Positions 1 through 5,568 of a DNA stretch of 6,545 nucleotides are shown one piece after another (position 1 is the first letter of the stretch; the number at the start of each line of letters is the position of its first letter). The position numbers and the translations under genes were made by a program. The notes under the pieces are model-generated. The model was given only the letters and a program-made list of their open reading frames with translations. It did not search any database and had not been told where the DNA came from. This stretch comes from Nitrososphaeria archaeon (GTDB lineage Archaea; Thermoproteota; Nitrososphaeria; Conexivisphaerales; UBA164), in NCBI GenBank assembly GCA_029775955.1, contig JARVJW010000177.1, forward strand, positions 1 through 6,545, given 5' to 3'.

Positions 1-105
1 GCCTATCTTTGCGCCGTGGCTGAACTTTGTTACCCTCTCTTCATAAACACGCTCAACTTCATCGCTCAGGCTAAATTTTCCGTCCTTAACTTCCACCCTT
101 CGCAC
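1..105 (-). CDS. Small DUF2080-like protein, N-terminal part (runs off the window)
   Basis: Read on the minus strand from a GTG at 105, 35 codons are open to the window edge, so only the N-terminus is visible. The peptide starts MRRVEVKDGKFSLSDE and continues with VYEERVTKFSHGAKIG. The pattern of a short charged start, an acidic helix, then 'YE..V.KF..GAKI' is what I remember of archaeal DUF2080 proteins. These are about 50-60 residues, annotated as putative transposon-encoded, and have no known function. A second in-frame GTG lies at 96. The frame is open back to a TAA near 164 but has no ATG there. A TATA-like stretch on the minus strand (135-144) lies about 30 bases upstream of the GTG, consistent with a leaderless transcript. 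The gene diverges from the ribosomal operon. Family assignment is tentative because the diagnostic C-terminal half is outside the window. Confidence 0.45.
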   Translation of the reverse strand, partial: MRRVEVKDGKFSLSDEVERVYEERVTKFSHGAKIG

Positions 106-134
106 GCATATAGTATATGGATATACCCTTACCT

Positions 135-144
135 CATATAATGC
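135..144 (-). promoter_or_regulatory. TATA-like box for the leftward small gene
   Basis: The minus strand reads GCATTATATG here, centred roughly 33 bases upstream of the GTG at 105. The spacing fits an archaeal TATA box with a very short or absent leader. A second AT-rich run closer to the gene (about 109-125) is an alternative. Confidence 0.3.
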
Positions 145-160
145 ATGCGGGGGCAGGGTT

Positions 161-189
161 GCTTAGCCACCTAGCGCTAAACCACTAGC
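161..189. repeat. Imperfect tandem repeat with a palindrome at the junction
   Basis: GCTTAGCCACCTAGC (161-175) is followed directly by GCTAAACCACTAGC (176-189), two near-copies differing by one base of length and two or three substitutions. Their junction forms the perfect 8-base palindrome TAGCGCTA (172-179). The repeat sits between the divergent promoters of the small leftward gene and the ribosomal operon, in a stretch visibly more GC-rich than the genes around it. It could be an operator or a scar of a mobile element; the sequence alone does not decide. Confidence 0.5.
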
Positions 190-219
190 AGCGTTTCCCA
201 AAGCCCATTGTTCCAAAAC

Positions 220-229
220 CTTTAATAAT
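220..229 (+). promoter_or_regulatory. TATA-like box of the ribosomal-protein operon
   Basis: CTTTAATAAT lies about 37 bases upstream of the ATG at 262. Transcription would start around 250, leaving a leader of roughly 10-15 bases, just enough to carry the ribosome binding site at 251-256. No other gene precedes it on this strand, so this is the likely operon promoter. Confidence 0.45.
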
Positions 230-250
230 GTTTAATTGTGTAGAGAACGA

Positions 251-256
251 AGGTGA
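251..256 (+). promoter_or_regulatory. Shine-Dalgarno site that sets the L7Ae start
   Basis: AGGTGA (251-256) matches the archaeal anti-Shine-Dalgarno complement GGAGGTGA and ends five bases before the ATG at 262. The in-frame GTG at 253 lies inside this site, so it is unlikely to be the initiation codon. Confidence 0.6.
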
Positions 257-261
257 AGCCG

Positions 262-639
262 ATGAGCCAAAAGCCGAGTTACGTAAAATTTGACACGCCA
301 GAGGAGCTGTCACAGGCAGCTCTTGAAGCGGTAAAGCAAGCTAAGGAGTCAGGGAAGATTAGAAAAGGAACCAATGAAGTTACAAAAGCCATCGAGAGAG
401 GCGAGGCAAAGCTGGTGGTAATTGCGGAAGATGTTGACCCACCTGAAGTTGTTGCCCACCTACCAATGATATGTATGGAGAGAAAGATTTCATATATATA
501 TGTAAAGGCAAAAGTGGACTTGGGTTCTGCAGCAGGTTTACAGGTTGGGACTGCAGCTGTGGCGATAGTAGATTCGGGTCAAGGAAAGTCAATAGTAGAC
601 CAGATAGTGAATTCATTATCAAAAATAACAGGAGCTTGA
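262..639 (+). CDS. rpl7ae: 50S ribosomal protein L7Ae
   Basis: A 125-residue kink-turn RNA-binding protein. In archaea it is part of the large ribosomal subunit and also the core protein of box C/D and H/ACA guide RNPs and of RNase P. The sequence carries the family's most conserved stretch, RKGTNEVTKAIERGEAKLVV, which contains the RNA-contacting G-T-N-E. It is followed by IAEDVDPPEVVAHLP and then VKAKVDLGSAAGL. Length is normal for the family. I start at the ATG at 262 (MSQKPSYVKF) because a good Shine-Dalgarno site (251-256) precedes it. A GTG at 253 would add three residues but lies inside that site. It is the first gene of a tight operon, with rps28e beginning 7 bases after its stop. Archaeal L7Ae can repress its own mRNA through a kink-turn, but I could not fold a convincing one in this short leader. 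Confidence 0.95.
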   Translation: MSQKPSYVKFDTPEELSQAALEAVKQAKESGKIRKGTNEVTKAIERGEAKLVVIAEDVDPPEVVAHLPMICMERKISYIYVKAKVDLGSAAGLQVGTAAVAIVDSGQGKSIVDQIVNSLSKITGA

Positions 640-646
640 ATAGACT

Positions 647-859
647 ATGAGCCAAAAGGAGGAGCAGTTAACTCCAGCAGAAGTAGTTCAAATAGTTGGC
701 AGAACAGGAGTAGCCGGTGAAATTACCCAGGTAAGGGTGAAAATTTTGAGCGGAAATGAAAAGGGTAGAATTCTTACAAGGGATGTCAAAGGGCCTATAA
801 AAATAGGAGATATAATAATGCTGAGGGAGACTGAGAGGGAAGCCAGGAAAATAAGGTGA
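647..859 (+). CDS. rps28e: 30S ribosomal protein S28e
   Basis: A 70-residue small-subunit protein found only in archaea and eukaryotes, sitting near the mRNA exit channel. The OB-like core is visible as EVVQIVGRTGVAGEITQVRV, then TRDVKGPIKIGDII. The C-terminus ends with the family signature LRETEREARKIR. Length is typical. The start ATG lies 7 bases after the L7Ae stop; a weak GGAG at 631-634 is about 12 bases upstream, so translational coupling to L7Ae is plausible. The first four codons are base-for-base the same as those of L7Ae (ATGAGCCAAAAG, MSQK). The next gene, rpl24e, begins 3 bases after its stop, and the S28e stop codon is part of the next gene's ribosome binding site. Confidence 0.96.
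   Translation: MSQKEEQLTPAEVVQIVGRTGVAGEITQVRVKILSGNEKGRILTRDVKGPIKIGDIIMLRETEREARKIR
854..859 (+). promoter_or_regulatory. Shine-Dalgarno site of rpl24e embedded in the rps28e stop
   Basis: AGGTGA here is the same hexamer as the site before L7Ae. Its TGA is also the stop codon of rps28e. The gap to the ATG at 863 is 3 bases and to the next in-frame GTG at 866 is 6 bases, so either could be the start of L24e. The arrangement suggests ribosomes finishing S28e reinitiate on L24e. Confidence 0.5.
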
Positions 860-862
860 AAT

Positions 863-1054
863 ATGGTGCTAGTTTCGAAGAAGGTTTGTTCATTTTGTGG
901 CCGTCCAATAGCTTCAGGAACCGGACTTACAATTATTATGAATGACGGTTCAGTTTACAGATTCTGCAGCAACAAATGCAGGTTATCCATGATTAAAATG
1001 AAACGGGATGCAAGAAAGCTTAAGTGGACCGAGAAGCATACAAGTAAGGTATGA
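863..1054 (+). CDS. rpl24e: 50S ribosomal protein L24e (zinc ribbon)
   Basis: A 63-residue large-subunit protein of the archaeal/eukaryotic L24e family. It is a small zinc-binding fold: CSFCG gives C9 and C12, and FCSNKC gives C35 and C39, all four ligands intact. Between them is the usual GxGLTIIMNDGSVYRF strand segment, followed by a basic helix SMIKMKRDARKLKWTEKH typical of the family's rRNA-binding tail. The chosen ATG at 863 gives MVLVSKK; the GTG at 866 would remove one residue and sits at a slightly better distance from the AGGTGA site at 854-859. Its stop overlaps the start of ndk by four bases (ATGA, 1051-1054), indicating coupled translation. The rps28e-rpl24e-ndk order is conserved in many euryarchaea. 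Confidence 0.96.
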   Translation: MVLVSKKVCSFCGRPIASGTGLTIIMNDGSVYRFCSNKCRLSMIKMKRDARKLKWTEKHTSKV

Positions 1055-1455
1055 GCGACAGGACGTTAATACTGGTTAAGCCAGACGCTGTTAAAAGGGG
1101 GCTTGTTGGCAGGATAATACAGAGATTCGAAGATAAGGGATTCAGGATACTTAATATAAAGATGATTGAAATGACACGTGAAATGGCAGATGATTTTTAC
1201 TCTGTGCACAGGGGCAAGCCTTTTTTTGAGAATCTTGTTTTGTTTATAACTTCTGGTCCAGTAGTGGCAGTAATTATGGAGGGAAGGAATGCCATTGATG
1301 CCGTTAGAATTATGATAGGCAGCACTGATGCATCAAAGGCACCTCCTGGTTCCGTGAGGGGTGATTTCTCCCTGGGCCTTACTGATAATTCAATACACGC
1401 GAGCGATTCAGAAGAGAGTTTTATAAGGGAGACAAGGGCTCTGGGACTGCAGTGA
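1051..1455 (+). CDS. ndk: Nucleoside diphosphate kinase
   Basis: A cytoplasmic enzyme that moves the gamma-phosphate of ATP to NDPs through a phosphohistidine, balancing NTP and dNTP pools. At 134 residues it has the normal short-form length. The start is RTLILVKPDAVKRGLVG, with the nucleotide-binding K10. Y50, R86 and T92 fall at the expected active-site positions. S-V-R-G-D-F contains R103. The signature NSIHASDSEES carries N113 and the catalytic H116, so the enzyme looks fully active. It begins inside the end of rpl24e (4-base ATGA overlap) with no well-spaced ribosome binding site, so it probably depends on coupling. The following HAD gene starts 2 bases after its stop. Confidence 0.97.
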   Translation: MSDRTLILVKPDAVKRGLVGRIIQRFEDKGFRILNIKMIEMTREMADDFYSVHRGKPFFENLVLFITSGPVVAVIMEGRNAIDAVRIMIGSTDASKAPPGSVRGDFSLGLTDNSIHASDSEESFIRETRALGLQ

Positions 1456-1457
1456 TC

Positions 1458-2546
1458 ATGTCAATATACAGGGAATTTGTAACTGTTAATGGGGTTTCTT
1501 ATTTAAAAGAGGATCATATAGATTCTGAAAGCCTGATAATGGACATAGACGGCACTCTCATTGATACAAGGGAATCTTATAACGCGACAATCAGGGCAAC
1601 TGTAAACCTCTTTTACAAATGGGTTACTGGCTATCAGGTTCCTGATGAAATAATCAACAGTGCAGTTGGCAGGTTAAGGCTTACAGGGGGATTTAATAAC
1701 GACTGGGATTCAGTGTATGGAGTTATAATGGGCCTGTTTTCTGGGCTGTCTGATGACCTTTTAAGGGATATATCTTCTGAAAAATTTGAATTTTTCAAGT
1801 ACAGGCCAAACATCAAGCCCAAAGGCAGCACATTAAATGATTCGGTAACAAACCTAAATTATTTGCTCATGTATACTAGTTCAAATGGCCCAAAGAGCAT
1901 TGAAGATGGACTGTCCAAGCTTTTTTTTAAAAAAGATAAGCTCAACTACCTTTTACTTTTAAAGAAGAAGCTAAATTATCCTGAAACGCCTGCCAAGAGC
2001 CTTTTAGTTAGAACGTTTGAAGAGCTTTACCTTGGCAAGGACATTTTTAAGGAAATGTACATCATGGAGCCAAAATTTAAGCTGTCCAGGGGGTTTATAG
2101 AAAATGAAACCGTCAAACTTGATGCTGATGTTCAGGTTTACCTTAAAAGAAAATACGGCAACAAGATAGGGATAGCCAGTGGAAGGCCAGGCCATGCCGC
2201 TAAAAAATCTCTGGGAAAGTTGATTGATACGTTCTTTAACAATTCTGCTTCTGTCTTTTTGGATGATGTCGTCAAAGCTTCTTCCGTTGGTGGATGGATG
2301 GGTAAACCGAATGAATTTATGCTATTAAAAGCGTTAAAAGCATTAAACGCTAAGAGTTGCATTTATGCAGGAGACTCTGCAGAAGATATTATAATGGCTA
2401 AAAACGCATCAAAAATGGACTATAATGTCAAGTTCGTCGGGGTTTATGGGCTGTCAGTTGATTACAAAAGCTTTATTGAATACTTCATGAAGAATGATGC
2501 AACGGCAATTATTCCTACAGTGAACGAATTAAAATTTATAGTTTAG
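1458..2546 (+). CDS. HAD-superfamily hydrolase, subfamily IA hyp1-like, with a large insertion
   Basis: A probable cytoplasmic Mg-dependent phosphatase of 362 residues; the substrate is unknown. All four HAD motifs are present: motif I MDIDGTLID (nucleophile D29, general acid D31), motif II IGIASGRP (S241), motif III lysine in GKPNEF (K283), motif IV YAGDSAEDIIMAKNA (D306, D310). GGFNNDWD (77-84) in the cap is a phrase I associate with the TIGR01548-type subfamily (HAD-SF-IA-hyp1) of archaea and cyanobacteria. Those proteins are usually about 200 residues. Here motifs I and II are over 200 residues apart, with an extra lysine- and leucine-rich segment around 110-215. The start could be the ATG at 1458 or the GTG at 1452, which overlaps the ndk stop. 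It is the last gene of the operon, in the place where infB often stands in related genomes. The phosphatase class is fairly sure, the biological role is not. Confidence 0.8.
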   Translation: MSIYREFVTVNGVSYLKEDHIDSESLIMDIDGTLIDTRESYNATIRATVNLFYKWVTGYQVPDEIINSAVGRLRLTGGFNNDWDSVYGVIMGLFSGLSDDLLRDISSEKFEFFKYRPNIKPKGSTLNDSVTNLNYLLMYTSSNGPKSIEDGLSKLFFKKDKLNYLLLLKKKLNYPETPAKSLLVRTFEELYLGKDIFKEMYIMEPKFKLSRGFIENETVKLDADVQVYLKRKYGNKIGIASGRPGHAAKKSLGKLIDTFFNNSASVFLDDVVKASSVGGWMGKPNEFMLLKALKALNAKSCIYAGDSAEDIIMAKNASKMDYNVKFVGVYGLSVDYKSFIEYFMKNDATAIIPTVNELKFIV

Positions 2547-2605
2547 GCCATTTTATTGACAAATGTCTGCCCCGCAAGCCATAAACGCAATGTTCATTTC
2601 CAAAA

Positions 2606-2624
2606 TTTAATGAGAGAGATTAAA
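2606..2624. promoter_or_regulatory. Operator-like dyad just upstream of the transporter TATA box
   Basis: TTTAAT (2606-2611) and ATTAAA (2619-2624) are perfect inverted arms around a 7-base GAGAGAG spacer, ending five bases before the TATA box at 2629. A dimeric regulator bound here would touch the TFB recognition element. The arms are AT-only, so chance occurrence is a real possibility. Confidence 0.3.
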
Positions 2625-2628
2625 AAGA

Positions 2629-2636
2629 TTTATAAA
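2629..2636 (+). promoter_or_regulatory. TATA box of the NCS1 transporter (leaderless start at 2661)
   Basis: TTTATAAA, preceded by an A-rich stretch that can serve as the TFB element, is centred about 28 bases before the ATG at 2661. This is the spacing expected when transcription starts at or within a base or two of the start codon. No ribosome binding site is visible, which agrees with a leaderless mRNA. Confidence 0.65.
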
Positions 2637-2660
2637 CGCAATTTCTTTTATAATCATTTG

Positions 2661-4286
2661 ATGGTAGAAAAAGATACCATACAAGTAAGCGAGGAAAGTA
2701 CTTCTGATATATATAAAAATGCTGTAAAGTATTATCCGGAAACAGGGCAGGTTGAAATGGTTGTTAAGTATCCTGATCAACCACTTTTATGGAATGAAGA
2801 TTTTCATCCAACGCCAGTAAATTTGAGAAACTGGGGTGCAGGCACATTTGCTGCACTGTGGTTTGGCATGGCGTTTATCGTTGCCAGTTGGAGTCTAGTT
2901 TCACTTGGTCTGGTGCTGGGATTAAACATAACCCTTACCTTGATCCTGGACTTTGTTGGCAGCGTAATAGTGCTAATACCAATGATATTGCAGTCGCACG
3001 GAGGGGCCAGATATGGGCTCGCTGAAACACAGCTTACGAGGACAAGGTGGGGAACATTTGGCGCATGGCTGCCATCGTGGATAAGGGCAATAATCTCAAT
3101 GGGTTGGTGGGGGATAGAAACCTATATCCTAGCTGAAGCTGCATCTGGAATTTATGTAGTGCTTTCAGGAAATTATAGCATATTAAATAAGTTGGTAGCT
3201 AGTGGCAATTACGGTCCTGCCACAATTGCAGCTGCATACCCATCAATATTCTGGAGCATATTCATTATAGCAATTTTAGCACAGATTGTGCTGTTTTACT
3301 TTTCACCGCCCACAAAGGCTCAACCAGCGTTAAAGTGGTTTGCGAGAATTGCTGCACCCCTAATAGCGATAGCATTTATATTGATCTGGGTGCCCTTTAT
3401 GGCTCAGGCCAGGTTTAATTTTACCCCAATATTCTCCATCCCGACAACTGTAAGTGGAACGCAGTTATTTATTAGCGCACTTGTATTTACCAATGCCGTA
3501 GTTGCATTTTGGGCAACTATGGCAATGAGTATGCCGGATTATACTAGATTCAGTAAATCACAGAAGGCGCAAATATATGGGCAGATACCAATGCCGTTTT
3601 ACATGTTGATAGTTGGTTTCCTTGGTGCAACTGCTACAGGTGCAGCGATGACGTTGTACCATACACAAATATGGGACCCTATACTTTTAACTGTAACTCA
3701 CGTTTCAGCCATTTATACAGTTCCAGCATTAATACTGATTTTAATATCAACTTTTGCAGTTAATACATTTGCCAACACCGTTGCCCCTGGCTATGACATA
3801 GCAAATTCCCTTCCAAAGAGATTAAGCTGGTTCAGAGGCGTGGTAATAGGAATCATTATAAGCTTAATTATAGGGGCTTATTCATTCTATGGTTCAGCTT
3901 ATTCCTATTTATACACCTGGCTTCTGACCTATGGAGGGTTGCTTGGCGTGGTGGAGGGTGTTCTTGTTCTTGACTACGTAGTTATAAGGAGGATGTGGTT
4001 CAATCCAAATGACGCATTCAGAATGCACGGGGATTATACTTACTGGAAAGGCATAAACCCGGCGGCCATAATAGCGTTTATAATTACAACAATACTAATT
4101 TATGTTCCATCTCCAATCCAGCCTTACTTGTTTGATGGGTCATGGATATCAGGATTTGTTATAGCCGGGCTTATTGACATCATTCTAATGAAATACTGGA
4201 TAATACCAAAGTACCAGCCATTCCTTAAGGGTGGGCTCCTTATGGGATACATGGATGAACATGTATTAGCATTTAAAGGAAAATAA
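2661..4286 (+). CDS. NCS1-family transporter (purine/pyrimidine/hydantoin/thiamine type)
   Basis: A 541-residue membrane protein of the nucleobase:cation symporter-1 family, importing a nucleobase-like substrate with H+ or Na+. About 12 membrane segments can be drawn, near 60-83, 88-112, 139-165, 194-213, 226-248, 265-290, 313-335, 349-378, 392-412, 414-440, 465-483 and 494-515. Family marks are NEDFHPTPVNLRNW (45-58), SHGGARYGLAE, IRAIISMGWWGIET (141-154), FWATMAMSMPDYTRF (283-297) and NTFANTVAPGYDIANSLP (368-385). By remembered alignment to Mhp1, W149 and W284 match the substrate-stacking tryptophans W117 and W220, while E153 sits where Mhp1 has Q121. The ATG at 2661 is chosen over an upstream TTG at 2556 because of the TATA box at 2629 and because the upstream 35 residues do not look like the family. 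It stands as a single unit with a T-run after it. Substrate is not predictable from context. Confidence 0.88.
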   Translation: MVEKDTIQVSEESTSDIYKNAVKYYPETGQVEMVVKYPDQPLLWNEDFHPTPVNLRNWGAGTFAALWFGMAFIVASWSLVSLGLVLGLNITLTLILDFVGSVIVLIPMILQSHGGARYGLAETQLTRTRWGTFGAWLPSWIRAIISMGWWGIETYILAEAASGIYVVLSGNYSILNKLVASGNYGPATIAAAYPSIFWSIFIIAILAQIVLFYFSPPTKAQPALKWFARIAAPLIAIAFILIWVPFMAQARFNFTPIFSIPTTVSGTQLFISALVFTNAVVAFWATMAMSMPDYTRFSKSQKAQIYGQIPMPFYMLIVGFLGATATGAAMTLYHTQIWDPILLTVTHVSAIYTVPALILILISTFAVNTFANTVAPGYDIANSLPKRLSWFRGVVIGIIISLIIGAYSFYGSAYSYLYTWLLTYGGLLGVVEGVLVLDYVVIRRMWFNPNDAFRMHGDYTYWKGINPAAIIAFIITTILIYVPSPIQPYLFDGSWISGFVIAGLIDIILMKYWIIPKYQPFLKGGLLMGYMDEHVLAFKGK

Positions 4287-4293
4287 TTTTTTT
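4287..4293 (+). terminator. T-run terminator after the transporter
   Basis: Seven Ts directly follow the TAA stop of the transporter gene. Archaeal RNA polymerase terminates at such oligo-T tracts without needing a hairpin. It separates the transporter transcript from trm1, which has its own promoter. Confidence 0.5.
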
Positions 4294-4408
4294 AAAATAT
4301 ATGATGTAGCTAATTTTATTAAATCTTCATTAGTGAACACTATGACAACCCTTGCTCGTGCACCCTTTTATCCGACTTCTCACTTTGTTAAAAGGCTGGA
4401 ATTTGGGT

Positions 4409-4432
4409 GCGCCAGTTTTTTAAATTTGGCGC
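4409..4432. promoter_or_regulatory. trm1 TATA box enclosed by a 6-base inverted repeat
   Basis: GCGCCA (4409-4414) and TGGCGC (4427-4432) are perfect inverted arms. The 12 bases between them contain the TATA-like TTTTTTAAATT (4416-4426), centred about 26 bases before the ATG at 4447. The GC-rich arms stand out in AT-rich surroundings. A dimer bound to the arms would cover the TATA box and should block TBP, so this looks like a repressor operator. No regulator gene is present in the window. Confidence 0.5.
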
Positions 4433-4446
4433 GTATTATATCAAGC

Positions 4447-5529
4447 ATGGAGACATTAGAAGGCCTTACTAAAATTTATCCTGATGGTAAAAATATATTT
4501 TATAACTCCCGAGGGAAATTTGTAAGGGATATGTTTGTAATTTTATTTTCAGCATACGCAGAGTACATTGGTAAAAATGACATGAAATTTGCTGAACCAT
4601 TCAGCGCTACAGGTGTAAAGGGAATGAGGTTGGCCAAGGAAGGCCATGGTTTTTCAAATTTTATCCTGAATGACATAGACAGCTTTGCCGTAAAATCTAT
4701 TCTCCATGGCATAGAGGAAAATAACTTGGGTGGATTTGAAGTCAACAACCTTGACGCTTTTTCCTTTTTGGATAAATTAAAAACCCTAGGCAGAGTTGAT
4801 GCGCTTGATATTGATCCATTTGGGTCGGCTGCACCATATATTCAGCCATCCTTAAGAAGCGTAAAGGATAAAGGTTTTGTTGCTTTTACATTTACTGACA
4901 CGCCAGTGCTGGGCACTGTTCACAATGATGCGCTGGTAAAAAGGTACCATGTAAAATCAAATAAGGTATATTTTTTAAAAGAATTGCAAGCAAGGATTGC
5001 AGCTTCCATTGTAATTTCTGAAGGGTCTGTGATAAATGTAGCTCCGGTCCCCTTTTTTGCGCATGTATTTGAGCACTATGTGCGAGTTTATTTCCAGGTT
5101 AGGGCATCCCCGAGCCTGTCCCTTGACCTCATGAATAAGTTATCTTATATCTATTCTTCAGAATGCGGATATGCATCACTGGAAAAGACAGATGTATGCC
5201 CATATTGTGGTAAACGGATAAATGTTTCCGGTCCAGTTTACACTGGAAAACTTTTTTCAAATGAATTGATCAGGATAGCTGTCAAAAATGCAGTTGCGTG
5301 TAAACCTTGTTACAAGCTATTTCACACTGCACTAAATGAAATTGACTTGCCATATTACTATGAGCTGAGCAGATTGGCAAATATTCTAAAAATGCAGGTT
5401 CCATCTGCACTAAAAATAATTGGCTTGCTTAACAGATTTGGCTATGAGAGCTCACCAACATCGTTTTCATATAGCGGTGTAAAAACTAGGGCTCCGGTAT
5501 CCGTAGTCAAATCAGCATTTTACTTCTAA
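4447..5529 (+). CDS. trm1: tRNA (guanine(26)-N(2))-dimethyltransferase
   Basis: An S-adenosylmethionine-dependent enzyme that methylates N2 of G26 in tRNAs, stabilising the core fold. Visible motifs in the 360-residue protein: EGLTKIY and NIFYNSRGKFVRDM at the N-terminus (5-29), the SAM-binding EPFSATGVKGMRLA (50-63), ILNDID (73-78), catalytic LDIDPFGSAAPYIQP (120-134), TFTDTPVLGT (148-157), RYHVKSNK, and a C-terminal region with VCPYCGKRINVSGPVYTGKL (250-269). C240, C251, C254 and perhaps C285/C288 are candidate zinc ligands. The start at 4447 is preferred because the family begins just before the EGxxxIY segment and a TATA box lies 26 bases upstream. An in-frame ATG at 4342 (GTG at 4333) would add about 35 residues unlike the family, though an AT-rich TTTTATTAAAT near 4312-4323 could serve it. 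cbiZ follows after a 39-base gap with its own promoter. Confidence 0.93.
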   Translation: METLEGLTKIYPDGKNIFYNSRGKFVRDMFVILFSAYAEYIGKNDMKFAEPFSATGVKGMRLAKEGHGFSNFILNDIDSFAVKSILHGIEENNLGGFEVNNLDAFSFLDKLKTLGRVDALDIDPFGSAAPYIQPSLRSVKDKGFVAFTFTDTPVLGTVHNDALVKRYHVKSNKVYFLKELQARIAASIVISEGSVINVAPVPFFAHVFEHYVRVYFQVRASPSLSLDLMNKLSYIYSSECGYASLEKTDVCPYCGKRINVSGPVYTGKLFSNELIRIAVKNAVACKPCYKLFHTALNEIDLPYYYELSRLANILKMQVPSALKIIGLLNRFGYESSPTSFSYSGVKTRAPVSVVKSAFYF

Positions 5530-5535
5530 CTAAAA

Positions 5536-5544
5536 TATTTAAAA
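5536..5544 (+). promoter_or_regulatory. TATA box of cbiZ (leaderless TTG start)
   Basis: TATTTAAAA is centred 29 bases upstream of the TTG at 5569. No ribosome binding site precedes that codon, so the mRNA probably begins at or next to it. The box supports the TTG as the real start and indicates that cbiZ can be transcribed independently of trm1. Confidence 0.55.
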
Positions 5545-5568
5545 TGAGATATTTACTATTGCTTTACG

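Larger units (their letters stand above)
2581..2642 (+). repeat. 11-base direct repeat upstream of the transporter
   Basis: ATAAACGCAAT occurs at 2581-2591 and again at 2632-2642, 51 bases apart start to start, in an otherwise non-coding gap. The second copy overlaps the TATA box of the transporter gene. This could be a duplicated promoter segment or a binding site for a regulator that contacts both copies. Confidence 0.55.

Noticed and set aside
148..222. Possible tRNA-like or structured RNA in the GC-rich gap
   Set aside because: No T-arm (GGTTCRA-type) or paired acceptor ends on either strand; the GC-rich bases are better described as a tandem repeat.
253..261. GTG start at 253 for L7Ae
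   Set aside because: It lies inside the ribosome binding site AGGTGA (251-256), and the ATG at 262 is correctly spaced from that site and matches family N-termini.
240..275. Kink-turn in the L7Ae leader for autoregulation
   Set aside because: GA-containing pieces (GGTGAAG, GATGAG) are present, but I could not place both tandem G-A pairs between two stems in the short leader.
380..655. Minus-strand open frame across rpl7ae, and similar antisense frames within the HAD and trm1 genes
   Set aside because: They lie opposite strongly conserved genes, encode no recognisable motifs and have no promoter or ribosome binding site.
2556..2660. TTG-initiated N-terminal extension of the transporter
   Set aside because: The 35 added residues do not resemble the family, and a TATA box at 2629 lies inside this stretch, pointing to initiation at 2661.
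4360..4410. GCACCC/GGGTGC inverted pair upstream of trm1
   Set aside because: Only six bases with a 39-base spacer and no extension of the pairing; likely chance, though it abuts the better-supported dyad at 4409-4432.
4333..4446. GTG/ATG starts at 4333 and 4342 for Trm1
   Set aside because: The added 35-38 residues are unlike Trm1, and a TATA box sits within them 26 bases before the ATG at 4447. An AT-rich element near 4312-4323 leaves a small doubt.
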